Below, piece after piece: positions 7,768 to 14,860 of a stretch of 24,437 nucleotides of DNA. Numbering within the stretch: position 1 is the stretch's first letter; each line of letters opens with the position of its first letter. The position numbers and the translations under genes are program-made. A model generated the notes under the pieces. It was not told the DNA's origin and searched no databases. It saw only the letters and a program-made list of their open reading frames with translations. The stretch covers positions 1-24,437 of the IMG/VR virus record IMGVR_UViG_3300045256_000376; one strand, given 5' to 3'. This stretch comes from a virus.

Positions 7768-8148
7768 CTTGTGGTCACTCGCAGAATACTTGCTTTTTCT
7801 TGTATTTTTGGGTCTGACACAACCGAAGTTGCTAGTTCCAGTATGAGAAAGCAGGTTATTTCACCCGAAAACTTTACTCAGCAAGGTGTTGCTGAAACCG
7901 TTGGAGTTTTCGCTGTCTTTAGTATAGTATTGTTTTCACAATTTCTCAAGTAAATTTATCTTGAGGCTTCCATAGATTTACCCAGGTTTTGAGTCAACTG
8001 TTCCCTACCCCAAGCGGCGATATGATTCGTTCGCTATAAAGTGCAGCTTGGGTTCGATTTTGTGCGGACTCACCGGACCATAGATTCGTGACTTGAAAGC
8101 GTGTTATGAGACGTTTAACATGTAACGGGTAAGGTCGGATTAGGTTGA

Positions 8149-8157
8149 TGTTATAAT
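8149..8157 (+). promoter_or_regulatory. Extended -10 promoter for the exonuclease gene
   Basis: TGTTATAAT is a perfect extended -10 (TGnTATAAT) 65 bases before the exonuclease ATG. No good -35 is visible, as is usual for this type. The leader that follows can form an AATCGG/CCGATT hairpin. Confidence 0.5.
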
Positions 8158-8222
8158 GTAAGTTCGAATCGGATTACCGTTCCCGATTTGTGAATGAACG
8201 GGCGACTGCAAGTGGGTAGAAG

Positions 8223-8870
8223 ATGAAGTATCTCAGCATAGACTTGGAAACGACCGGGCTTGACCCGTCTTACTGTCAAGTTCTTGAAATCGGTGCCATT
8301 GTGGACGACACGAACTGGCCCGATGTGTTGAACAACACACCGAAGCATCGCAGCTTCGGCGGACGCCCGTTTTTCCATACCTACGTCGTTCATGAGCGGA
8401 TTGTGGGCACTGCCTACGCCCTGATGATGAACGCTGGGATCATTGAGAAGATTGCCAAGCAGAAAGACCATAAGTCTTTCACTTTTCTCACGCCAAAAGA
8501 GGCGATGGCGGCATTATTGAACTTTATTGCCGAACATTTTCCGCAAAAAGATTATAAGAAGGTCACGGTCGCCGGGAAGAATTTTGCTAGCTTTGACCGC
8601 AACTTTCTGTCCCAAATGCCGCACGCTGATCTCGTGCTTAATCGCTTCCATCATCGGGTATTCGATCCGGCCGGAATGTATTTTGAGCCTGGAGACACCG
8701 AACTTCCAAACCTGGAGAAGTGTCTGAAGAGGGCAGGCATCGGTGGAGAAGTAACCCATAACGCCTGCGAAGATGCATATAAAGTCGTCCAGGTCATAAG
8801 ACGGGCGGCGGAAACCGCAGCCGCTTGCGGTTGTCGGGTCGGAGTACCGACCCGACAAGGCTTGCCCTGA
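8223..8870 (+). CDS. DnaQ-like DEDDh 3'-5' exonuclease
   Basis: The protein (215 residues) probably supplies proofreading or trims 3' ends. ExoI is SIDLETTG with D7 and E9; ExoII is GKNFASFDRNFL with D125; ExoIII is THNACEDAYKVV with H179 and D184. These are all four metal ligands plus the general-base His of the DEDDh type. The polymerase at 2310 lacks an intact proofreading domain, which makes this a natural partner. The ATG follows GGGTAGAAG, a modest ribosome binding site. The last residues (CRVGVPTRQGLP) are encoded by a 12-bp perfect palindrome and a GGCTTGCCC box that recurs in the following intergenic region, so the true C terminus was probably altered by repeat sequence. Confidence 0.9.
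   Translation: MKYLSIDLETTGLDPSYCQVLEIGAIVDDTNWPDVLNNTPKHRSFGGRPFFHTYVVHERIVGTAYALMMNAGIIEKIAKQKDHKSFTFLTPKEAMAALLNFIAEHFPQKDYKKVTVAGKNFASFDRNFLSQMPHADLVLNRFHHRVFDPAGMYFEPGDTELPNLEKCLKRAGIGGEVTHNACEDAYKVVQVIRRAAETAAACGCRVGVPTRQGLP
8831..8858 (+). repeat. Perfect 12-bp palindrome at the 3' end of the exonuclease gene
   Basis: Arms 8831-8842 (TTGTCGGGTCGG) and 8847-8858 with an AGTA loop lie inside the coding sequence just before the stop. No T-run follows, so it is not a classic terminator. Similar GC-rich palindromes follow at 8936-8951, 9130-9151 and 9188-9208. Confidence 0.7.
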
Positions 8871-9150
8871 ATAAGATTCAACAAACTTCTTCTATGCGGT
8901 TGGTTCAAGAACATTTCTTGGATCAATCCAAGCCGCAGGGCTTGCCCTGCGGTATGTGACTAGGGCGATGACTGTGCCAAAAAAAAATAAATTGAGTCTA
9001 TCGCTTTTTACCGGTCTTTGGAGTCGAAATCCCCCACTTTCCGAATTAAAATTTGGTCGCAAAACGAACGAGATTGCTACCAAACCTATTTAGGGTAGTG
9101 AGATGAATTGTCGTGAACCATGTCAACTACCCCGACCCTAAAGGGTCGGG
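8871..9150. repeat. Gene-free palindrome cluster
   Basis: I see no gene here. The stretch holds GCAGGG/CCCTGC (8936-8951), a partial family III unit (about 9050-9110, ending in TTTAGGGTAGTGAGATGAAT) and a perfect 10-bp palindrome (CCCCGACCCT 9130-9139 with 9142-9151). None is followed by a T-run. Confidence 0.55.
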
Positions 9151-9314
9151 GCTTGTCATTCCAAATTTCGTGTCTGGGCTAACCGATGGTCGGCGTTTCA
9201 CGCCGACCAACACGGAGTTTGAAGACAAACCTAACGGACGACAATAGGTAGGTTGACATCTACCCAACTATATTATAGTGTTAGTTCTAACTTTTTTAAG
9301 AGTTAGTCCTATGG
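9151..9314 (+). repeat. Family I hairpin-promoter module, copy 3
   Basis: TGTCT 9171-9175 pairs with AGACA 9223-9227 around an inner stem GGTCGGCGT 9188-9196 / ACGCCGACC 9200-9208. The promoter-like part is a perfect TTGACA (9253-9258), a 15-base spacer and TATAGT (9274-9279), then a CTAAC/GTTAG hairpin with a T-run. This is the best -35 among the four copies. Confidence 0.72.
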
Positions 9315-9425
9315 GGCGGCTTACCCACTACCCTAAAGGGCAAGCCCACTCTGGTCGCTCGCTACGCTCGCTTCCGCCGTGGACTTGCATCTACGATGTA
9401 GTGGCTTCCGCCGCCCTTTTGGTGA
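9312..9425 (-). repeat. Family III REP-like unit, inverted copy
   Basis: Read on the minus strand it has AAAGGGCGGCGGAAGCC, then a GCGAGCGTAGCGAGCGACC palindrome-rich loop and the CTTTAGGGTAGTGG box of the other copies. Its outer edge matches the last 40 bases of the window (24395-24437). Confidence 0.6.
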
Positions 9426-9456
9426 AATTAGTGAAGTAATATAACTAGATACTTCT

Positions 9457-9545
9457 GTCCGTCTTCAGCCGCAGAGCAGAAGGTTACGACTGCCCGCACG
9501 GATGTCGTATCGTAAACTGCGGAGGACTCCTGTTAGTGGCGGGTT
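9457..9545 (+). ncRNA. Compact structured RNA element with possible pseudoknot
   Basis: Nested stems: GTCC 9457-9460 / GGAC 9524-9527; CCGCAG 9469-9474 / CTGCGG 9517-9522; TTACGA 9484-9489 / TCGTAA 9510-9515. The inner loop has CCCGC (9493-9497), which can pair with GCGGG (9539-9543) within TAGTGGCGGG, giving a pseudoknot. Because the element sits between a promoter (9253) and a terminator (9596), it may belong to a small RNA or an attenuated leader. Confidence 0.45.
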
Positions 9546-9595
9546 CTGGATGATCTTCGGGTCACAGGGCAAACAGGATCAATAGCGAAAGCTGC

Positions 9596-9640
9596 AAAAA
9601 GGTCTAGGTATTACTTTGTTGGTATGCCTAGACTTTTTTG
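9596..9640 (+). terminator. Rho-independent terminator
   Basis: GGTCTAGG (9601-9608) pairs with CCTAGACT (9627-9634), flanked by A5 and T6 runs, so it could act in both directions. It covers an in-frame ATG at 9624, which argues that the following gene starts at 9654. Confidence 0.75.
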
Positions 9641-9653
9641 TTTGGAGAAAATT

Positions 9654-10073
9654 ATGAAGGAAGTCTTCGTTCGGTCTAAAAGGCATGCCGTCATGTTCGA
9701 GAGCGAAGTGCCGTTCGTTGCCATCAGCATTTCTACCAATCCTGAGGAATGGCCTAAAATTAGTGAAACCAATCGTGTCGCTCTGCTCCAATTGAGCTTT
9801 GCCGACCGGGACATGGAGCAAGAGGTCACACCAGAAGTGATCGAAAAGTATAACCTGTTCCGTTCGGAACATGCCAAGCAGATTCTCGACTTCATTAGTG
9901 ATAATCGGGACAAGGTGGAAGCCTTCTTGGTTCACTGTGAGGATGGGATCAGTTGCAGTTCCGCTATCGCCGCAGCGATTACTAAAATCGCCGGTGGCGA
10001 TGATGCGTACTATTTCCGTCACTATTCGCCTAACCGATACGTTTATAAAATGCTTCTCGCCGCCTATGGATAA
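9654..10073 (+). CDS. Tyrosine/dual-specificity phosphatase-like protein, catalytic Arg missing
   Basis: This 139-residue protein has the layout of a small cysteine phosphatase. The signature is FLVHCEDGISCSSAIAAAI, residues 91-109. The nucleophile C95 is present in HC-x2-G, but the Arg of C-x5-R is C101 (codon TGC at 9954-9956, one C-to-T change from CGC). The protein is therefore probably catalytically weak or dead and could act as a binding module. The aspartate-bearing loop may be near FADRD (49-53). The start at 9654 follows TTTGGAGAAA and avoids the terminator that overlaps the ATG at 9624. Its stop overlaps the sulfotransferase start. The last codons lie in a repeat shared, inverted, with the end of the polymerase gene. 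Confidence 0.7.
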   Translation: MKEVFVRSKRHAVMFESEVPFVAISISTNPEEWPKISETNRVALLQLSFADRDMEQEVTPEVIEKYNLFRSEHAKQILDFISDNRDKVEAFLVHCEDGISCSSAIAAAITKIAGGDDAYYFRHYSPNRYVYKMLLAAYG

Positions 10074-10708
10074 ATATATCATGCCAATTTGTCGTCAACG
10101 TAAACTCGCCTTTATTCACATTCCCAAGACTGGCGGAATTACTATCGAGTCCGTGTTCGGTTTTGGGCGGACGGAAGCAGACCTTTTTGGCGAAATGGAC
10201 GGATTGGAACTCGCCCATCTTACTGCCGAACAGATGATGAAGTATGTCCCGGACTTTCGAGACTACTTTTCTTTTGCAATTGTTAGAAACCCTTGGGAAC
10301 GTTTAGTTTCGGAATATGCTTGGCGTATCGGCAACCAGAATGACACTCGGTCATTCGATGTGCTGGGGTTAAAAAATCCCAGTTTTGAAGATTTTGTACA
10401 GTCTATCGGGAAAATAGACTTCAATAAATACTCCCAACCACCTTTACCCTCAGTTTTATTATACGCATATCAACGGTGAGCAAGTGATTACGCAAATTAG
10501 TCGGTTTGAGAAATTCGAGGAGTCGATCAATGAGATCAGGCAGAAGTTAGGTATGGGTTTGGTAGAAATACCTAAGTTGAACAAATCCGATCATCGACAC
10601 TACAGTTATTATTACACGCAAAAAACAAAAGAGATTGTAGAAAGTGTTTATAAGGATGACATCAAATACTACGGATACACTTACGAAAAAGATTCAAAGC
10701 CGTTTTAG
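10066..10708 (+). pseudogene. Sulfotransferase, split by a frameshift
   Basis: The first part (10066-10479) has FIHIPKTGG (residues 16-24), the 5'-phosphosulfate-binding motif of PAPS-dependent sulfotransferases, and VRNPWERLVSEY (73-84), the 3'-phosphate-binding motif with R74 and S82. It stops at 10477. Homologous-looking sequence continues in another frame: PQFYYTHINGEQV, then ISRFEKFEE and HYSYYYTQKTKEIVESVYKDD, the usual C-terminal segments of this family, ending at 10708. The switch lies around 10440-10455 and needs a one-base change or ribosomal slippage. If joined, the product is about 213 residues and would move a sulfate group to a glycan or other acceptor. The start overlaps the preceding stop (ATGGATAA); a second ATG is at 10081. 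A sequencing error is possible. Confidence 0.75.
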
Positions 10709-11321
10709 TAGCCATCACCTGACGAGCCGAGTCGTTCTGCCAAACGCTTTGCTTCCCGGTCCAGAGTATTTGATTAGTTCCCATTTTGCTTCAGCGAACC
10801 ACTTACCATTCTTTTACATTGTTGGTTCTGTACTTGGTAAAGTCGATACAGTGTTCTGTCTCGACCCGGACTACGGTCTGGAGTTGTCTGCATTCCTTCG
10901 TGGATGCAAAGCAAACAAAGTTTTAGCCTCTGGTAAAACTCATTTTTCTTACCCAGAAAAGAATGTCCGGCAGGTAGGGTATTCTTTGGAAATGAGTAAG
11001 AAGATACCCGAAGGTTTGTTCGATGTGGCTCTTATATTGGGACATCGTGAGTGGCCGGAGAGCAGGGATGTATTGTTGAACATATGGGAAAAGATGGCTG
11101 ATAATTCTTTAATAATAGTTGATTATATACAAGCCGAACCAGTCGGTCGTGGTTGGAAAGATTTAGAGGCAGTCAAAAACCATCCCGGTGTGATCTTTCC
11201 TACACGTTACGGAACCGGTTTAATGGTGAGGAATAACGGTTTTTCAAAAATCTATGAAAATAAAGTAAACGGTTACTATGTTAAAAGTGAGGATGAGAAC
11301 GACCAGAACCATGCCGGATAA
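10656..11321 (+). CDS. Class I methyltransferase-like protein
   Basis: This protein resembles SAM-dependent methyltransferases of the Methyltransf_24 type. A Rossmann-like first part (FFYIVGSVLGKVDTVFCLDPDYGLEL) is followed by a later strand FDVALILGHREWPESRDVLL, comparable to the D-x-IDG-H-x-Y region, and then LIIVDYIQAEPVGRGW. The canonical GxGxG loop is not preserved, so SAM binding is uncertain. The start is unclear: ATG 10656 (after ATAAGG) gives 221 residues and overlaps the sulfotransferase C-terminal part by 53 bases; GTG 10644 or TTG 10749 are alternatives. Together with the sulfotransferase it suggests a small surface- or cell-wall-modification cassette. 11322-11540 shows no convincing gene. 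Confidence 0.55.
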   Translation: MTSNTTDTLTKKIQSRFSSHHLTSRVVLPNALLPGPEYLISSHFASANHLPFFYIVGSVLGKVDTVFCLDPDYGLELSAFLRGCKANKVLASGKTHFSYPEKNVRQVGYSLEMSKKIPEGLFDVALILGHREWPESRDVLLNIWEKMADNSLIIVDYIQAEPVGRGWKDLEAVKNHPGVIFPTRYGTGLMVRNNGFSKIYENKVNGYYVKSEDENDQNHAG

Positions 11322-11540
11322 AGGTCAAGTATCGCTAAACCTCAAGGTAATCAGCAGTTCTCACAGGACACCGTGTTCGTCCGCTCAACCTAAAAAAGTT
11401 AAGTTTCAATATCCGAGTTGTGGGCGGAAATTTTGCATGCAAAATCTTCTATCTAAACTGCTCGGTAGGAGTCATTGTAAGGTGTTGAAGCTTAAAGACT
11501 TATATAGAAACTTGATTTTTAGAAAGTAGGTAACAGTAAC

Positions 11541-12404
11541 ATGGCATACGAATTGACATACTTCTACCATGAGAGGAAGCCTGAGGGTGGCTACAATATC
11601 GACGAGAAGAAAGAACTCAAGAAGAAGATCGGTAATGGTTTTGAGGAAGTTCCGTTGGAGTCGGTCGCCTTGGCGATCATTAAACAGCTCGCCCGCCGGG
11701 ACATTTGGGTGGTGGATGTTGAAGTCAGTGAGTACACCAAGAAAAAGGTTTCCTTCAAGGAGTCGAACGACGGCAGTGGTATTATTTTGAAGAATAAAAA
11801 ATTCTCGTTCGACCACTCGTCTGCCCTGGTTGCCACCGACCTGAGCGTGGATGTGCTTGACGAAGTACCAGCGGCACAACCGAACGGGTCGAATCTAGTT
11901 CATGCGTTACAGAAGGAGGCGGGTAAGGCGGGAGGGATCAACCTCATAGAGCCGCCGATTAACCCGAATAGAGTAATATTTTGGGTGACATTCGAACCAC
12001 ATCCGTTCACTCAAGAGGCGAGAAGTAAGGGGTTGAAGTTTACCGTAGGAAAACGTTATCCCGTACACCGTCAGACCGAAGGTGAACTTGGCAACATTTT
12101 CCACATAACCGACGATACGAAAAAGATCGTTAAGGTTGATGAGAAATACTTTTCTGTAGCTGGTGCCGGGCTGATTGGCGACGACGAAGTGAAAGGCGGT
12201 TTTAGCCAGCAATATATTGAAGAACCCGAGCCGAAGTTGGCTTACTGGAGTCACATGAAGGGTGACACGGGAGTTCCACAGCTCCGTGACAATAGCAAAT
12301 CTTTCAATAAAATTTCAGAAGAGTACAAGAACATCCCATTAGACGACGGATCAATCCCGGACTCCTATTTCGACGTTCCCGACATTAGGAAAAAACGGCA
12401 ATGA
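11541..12404 (+). CDS. Two-part hypothetical protein
   Basis: I do not recognise a named family for this protein of 287 residues. Residues 1-95 form a basic domain (MAYELTYFYHERK at the start, then KKIGNGFEEVPLES and IIKQLARRDIWVVDVEVSEY), with alternating helices and strands. A linker rich in Ala, Gly and Asn (about 108-135) leads to a second domain (RVIFWVTFEPHP, LKFTVGKRYPVHR, KKIVKVDEKYF) that looks like a small beta-barrel. The C terminus is charged and probably disordered. No signal peptide or membrane segment is visible. The ribosome binding site is weak (GTAGGTAAC). It is followed by a family II module, so it probably ends a transcript. Confidence 0.75.
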   Translation: MAYELTYFYHERKPEGGYNIDEKKELKKKIGNGFEEVPLESVALAIIKQLARRDIWVVDVEVSEYTKKKVSFKESNDGSGIILKNKKFSFDHSSALVATDLSVDVLDEVPAAQPNGSNLVHALQKEAGKAGGINLIEPPINPNRVIFWVTFEPHPFTQEARSKGLKFTVGKRYPVHRQTEGELGNIFHITDDTKKIVKVDEKYFSVAGAGLIGDDEVKGGFSQQYIEEPEPKLAYWSHMKGDTGVPQLRDNSKSFNKISEEYKNIPLDDGSIPDSYFDVPDIRKKRQ

Positions 12405-12438
12405 AAGTTGCATTCGATACCGGCGAAACACTTTTTAA

Positions 12439-12552
12439 GTATCGTTTCAGAAAATCTACGGAAATCTGGTTCTTATAAGACAACAAACATCAACCTTAAC
12501 CTTTATATTTTGCCTTGTATGGACTTGTGGCAAGGTTCTTGTATGTTATAGT
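12439..12552 (+). repeat. Family II structured module with promoter, copy 2
   Basis: It matches 7636-7767 but lacks about 20 bases containing the CATCGGAGG hairpin arm. The 3' edge has TTGTGG 12525-12530, a 16-base spacer and TATAGT 12547-12552 with an upstream TG, the same promoter plan as copy 1. It lies directly upstream of the 12635 gene. Confidence 0.65.
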
Positions 12553-12634
12553 CATAATACCATTGTTTTGAAAACTATAAAATTAGTCCGAAAGAAGGGA
12601 AATTCGGCTGTCGGGTTTCCATTAAGGGCAAATT

Positions 12635-13237
12635 ATGCAACGATTAGAAGAAGAAACAGCGATTGCCATGATGGGCATCCTTTTCATGTCTACCGACGAA
12701 GAGTTTAAAAATCATCTGAAAGCAGCCCTGAAGACAGCGGCTGAGTCCAAAAAGGGCTTGTTTGCAATGTGTTCCGCGTGGCAAGGCACGGAGTTACCAG
12801 CCGATATGCGAGAAGCATTGCATGAGACGTTCGGCATGGAATTTCTTTATGAAAGAAATGTCGTTTCGATTTGCGGGACGTGGATTGAATTGAACGTCTT
12901 GTGCGGTGCTATGCCCGATGAATTCTTGAATAATTTCTTCCATTTTGATATTAGGGAACGTGCGGAGAAGGAAGGGCTGACCGTACTCGAAGTTGAAGAC
13001 TTTATTCGGAATAGTTATCGTGGCATCGACGACGATGGCGATTACCTATTTGATTTCGAAAACGATAAGAATGCCTTCCGGTATCTCGCGGTTCTTGGGG
13101 TCAGTGGGTTTGGCGGTGACGGTAAGTACAAGAAGGTCTACGCTGACATGAGTACGTTCGGCGTTGAAAACATCAGGAATATTTTGTTCCGAAACACACA
13201 AGGAGAAGGACATGACTCAGGAACGCAGGAAACTTAA
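12635..13237 (+). CDS. Hypothetical acidic protein
   Basis: This protein of 200 residues shows no motif I recognise. The N-terminal half is helical (EEETAIAMMGILFMSTDEEF, then HLKAALKTAAESKKGLFAMC). The middle part has a Trp-containing strand (SICGTWIELNVL) and the C-terminal half is acidic (GIDDDGDYLFDFENDKN). The family II module at 12439-12552 supplies a promoter-like sequence about 80 bases upstream, and AAGGG precedes the ATG. Its end overlaps the coiled-coil gene by 26 bases, and its last residues (GEGHDSGTQET) are encoded over the ribosome binding site and start of that gene, so the two are coupled. Confidence 0.7.
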   Translation: MQRLEEETAIAMMGILFMSTDEEFKNHLKAALKTAAESKKGLFAMCSAWQGTELPADMREALHETFGMEFLYERNVVSICGTWIELNVLCGAMPDEFLNNFFHFDIRERAEKEGLTVLEVEDFIRNSYRGIDDDGDYLFDFENDKNAFRYLAVLGVSGFGGDGKYKKVYADMSTFGVENIRNILFRNTQGEGHDSGTQET

Positions 13238-13658
13238 GAAGCGTAAAGAGCGGAAAGATAAGGCCAAGAAGGCGAAACTCCAATGGGCGAAGGAGGCCGC
13301 ACAAAAGCGGCAAGCTGAGAAGGCGAAACTGGAGCTTTTGGAGAAGAAAAAGCAGGTCATGAAAGAAGAGGCTCGTCTGCAAACGATGGCCGAGGCGATT
13401 TACAATAAGCTGCCGGAGGAAACCCGGGAAAAGCTGGAACACAACATCAAAATTCTCAAGGCTCTTGAAGAGGAGTATGCGAAGGAGCAAGCTGAGAAGG
13501 CAAAGTTGAACGCAGACCTGGAGGGTCAGGGTGCAAAAGATTTGTCTTCGAAAATGAGTTTGTTAACAAAAGCGGCGAACGCCGTGGGGGCTGTCGGGGG
13601 CGAGGCCGAGTACAGCTTCAAGGCGAATCAACCGGTTGAAGAAGAAATTCCTCAATAA
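13212..13658 (+). CDS. Lys/Glu-rich coiled-coil protein
   Basis: The protein has 148 residues. The start at 13212 is chosen because AGGAGAAGG lies just upstream; an in-frame ATG at 13164 lacks a site. Residues 1-105 are almost continuous charged helix with repeated KKAKLQWAKEAAQKRQAEKA-type segments, which is a long coiled coil. The tail is Ala/Gly-rich and then acidic (VEEEIPQ). It lies just upstream of the ssDNA-binding protein gene, but the SSB gene has its own promoter. Function unknown; a structural or scaffold role within the replication machinery is only a guess. Confidence 0.7.
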   Translation: MTQERRKLKKRKERKDKAKKAKLQWAKEAAQKRQAEKAKLELLEKKKQVMKEEARLQTMAEAIYNKLPEETREKLEHNIKILKALEEEYAKEQAEKAKLNADLEGQGAKDLSSKMSLLTKAANAVGAVGGEAEYSFKANQPVEEEIPQ

Positions 13659-13670
13659 GCCTAAAGTTTC

Positions 13671-13699
13671 TTGATTCGAATCCCGATAATGGGTATAAC
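13671..13699 (+). promoter_or_regulatory. Promoter for the ssDNA-binding protein gene
   Basis: TTGATT (13671-13676), exactly 17 bases, and TATAAC (13694-13699). The leader can form an AAAGTT/AACTTT hairpin and ends with ACGGAG before the ATG. A dedicated promoter fits the high SSB level a phage needs. Confidence 0.58.
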
Positions 13700-13759
13700 A
13701 CTAAAAGTTGTTAACCAAAGAGTGACAACAGAGATAACTTTAACCGAACGGAGTTTACT

Positions 13760-14785
13760 ATGAGCGATTTCGGCGTGCTTGACCTGGAAGAGATGATGGG
13801 CGAAGGCACCCGGCTGGCTGGGACTGGCGGGGGTGGTGAGGGCGGCAGCAATTGGCTCGACATGTTCGTGCCGATGCCGGAAGTGAAGGTCGGTTCTACC
13901 GGCAGCGTGACCGTGCGAATCCTTCCCCCGGTGAAGGGCGGCAAGCTGTTTCAGTACACCCGCTTGCACTTGATTAATGGTCGCAAGTACCATTGCCCGA
14001 AGCCGCTGATCAACGGCAAGTGGGACAAGAACACCCCATGTCCGATCTGTGACTACTACAACGCCCTTTGGCGTCGGATTGAAGAATTGGAGAAGAAGGG
14101 TGTAAAGGAAGAGGCTGAAGACCTGAAGCGTGAGGCACGGTTGATCAAGCCTATCGAGCGGTACTACTATAATGCCATTGTTCGTGAACTTCGTTCCGAA
14201 AAGGGTGTGGAGAAGAACGTCGGACCTCGTATCCTCAGTGTCGGTAAGATTCTGCACAAGATGATTGTGCGAGCCATCATTGGCGACGAGAATGAAAAGG
14301 CTTTGGGTGACGTGACTCATCCAAAGACCGGGTACGATTTCGTGATTCGCAAGGAGTTGCGAGGTATGGGCAAGGACGCCTTCCCGAACTACGACCGTTC
14401 GAGCTTTGCTCGTGAATCATCCCCCTTGGGGACGGCGGACGAGATCGCCAAGTGGCAGTCCAACCTGCATGATCTGACCAAGCTGCGTACTCTGAAGGGA
14501 ATCGAAGAGCTTGAAACCCAATTGGCTATCCATCGTGGGCTGATCCCGGACACGGCTGAGCAGGGCTGGAGCATCGACGAGTTCGATGCGAAATACAAGG
14601 GCAACACGACGAAGACTGTTGCAACGGGTGGGAGGGTCAGTAAACCGAGTGGTGACGGTACCGCAGCAGTGAACATCGAGAACATGGTTGGTAATTTCGA
14701 AGCATTCGCTGTTCCGACCTCAACTGACGTGCCGCTCGACATGGACGAGTTTACGAAGGAAATTCAGGAATTGGAAGGCAAGTAA
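13760..14785 (+). CDS. gp32-like single-stranded DNA-binding protein
   Basis: This 341-residue protein is the probable phage SSB. After a Gly-rich N-terminal stretch (22-30) an OB-fold-like strand series (GSVTVRILPPVKGG) leads to YHCP (H78, C79) and NTPCPICDYY (C94, C97), a zinc-binding arrangement like that of T4 gp32. A basic, aromatic region follows (IERYYYNAIVREL, DFVIRKELRGMG). The C terminus is acidic and hydrophobic (LDMDEFTKEIQELEG), the usual protein-interaction tail of SSBs. Length is close to gp32 (301). It has its own promoter and a GGAG site before the ATG. In the T4 scheme it works with the UvsY-like protein and UvsX/RecA, both in this window. Confidence 0.85.
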   Translation: MSDFGVLDLEEMMGEGTRLAGTGGGGEGGSNWLDMFVPMPEVKVGSTGSVTVRILPPVKGGKLFQYTRLHLINGRKYHCPKPLINGKWDKNTPCPICDYYNALWRRIEELEKKGVKEEAEDLKREARLIKPIERYYYNAIVRELRSEKGVEKNVGPRILSVGKILHKMIVRAIIGDENEKALGDVTHPKTGYDFVIRKELRGMGKDAFPNYDRSSFARESSPLGTADEIAKWQSNLHDLTKLRTLKGIEELETQLAIHRGLIPDTAEQGWSIDEFDAKYKGNTTKTVATGGRVSKPSGDGTAAVNIENMVGNFEAFAVPTSTDVPLDMDEFTKEIQELEGK

Positions 14786-14801
14786 ACTTTTGAATCAACA
14801 G

Positions 14802-14860
14802 CAACGAAACGGTTAGGAATATGGTCAGTAAGTCAGTTCTTGCCCGTTTCGTTGTTTGCT
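14802..14860 (+). terminator. Probable terminator after the SSB gene
   Basis: A perfect 11-bp stem (CAACGAAACGG 14802-14812 with CCGTTTCGTTG 14844-14854) encloses a 31-base loop and is followed by TTTGCTTGTCT. The long loop and interrupted T-run make it imperfect. It could instead protect or process the 3' end. Confidence 0.5.

Noticed and set aside
7720-7953. A 77-codon frame after the glycosylase gene
   Set aside because: It starts inside a family II repeat that is non-coding in its other copies, and no ribosome binding site precedes it.
7990-8090. A tRNA-like stretch with GGTTCGATT
   Set aside because: No acceptor stem, D-arm or anticodon arm of proper length could be assembled around it.
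9130-9151. Perfect palindrome as a terminator
   Set aside because: No T-run follows, and the two-base centre would not form a full RNA loop; it fits a REP-like palindrome better.
9579-10082. A 167-codon minus-strand frame over the phosphatase-like gene
   Set aside because: The plus strand carries the recognisable HC-x2-G signature and a ribosome binding site; the minus frame merely runs through a repeat at its start.
11278-11529. An 83-codon basic frame before the 11541 gene
   Set aside because: It overlaps the methyltransferase-like end, lacks a ribosome binding site and shows no domain pattern.
13661-14320. A 219-codon minus-strand frame over the SSB gene
   Set aside because: It is antisense to a gene with clear zinc-binding and acidic-tail motifs, and has no signals of its own.
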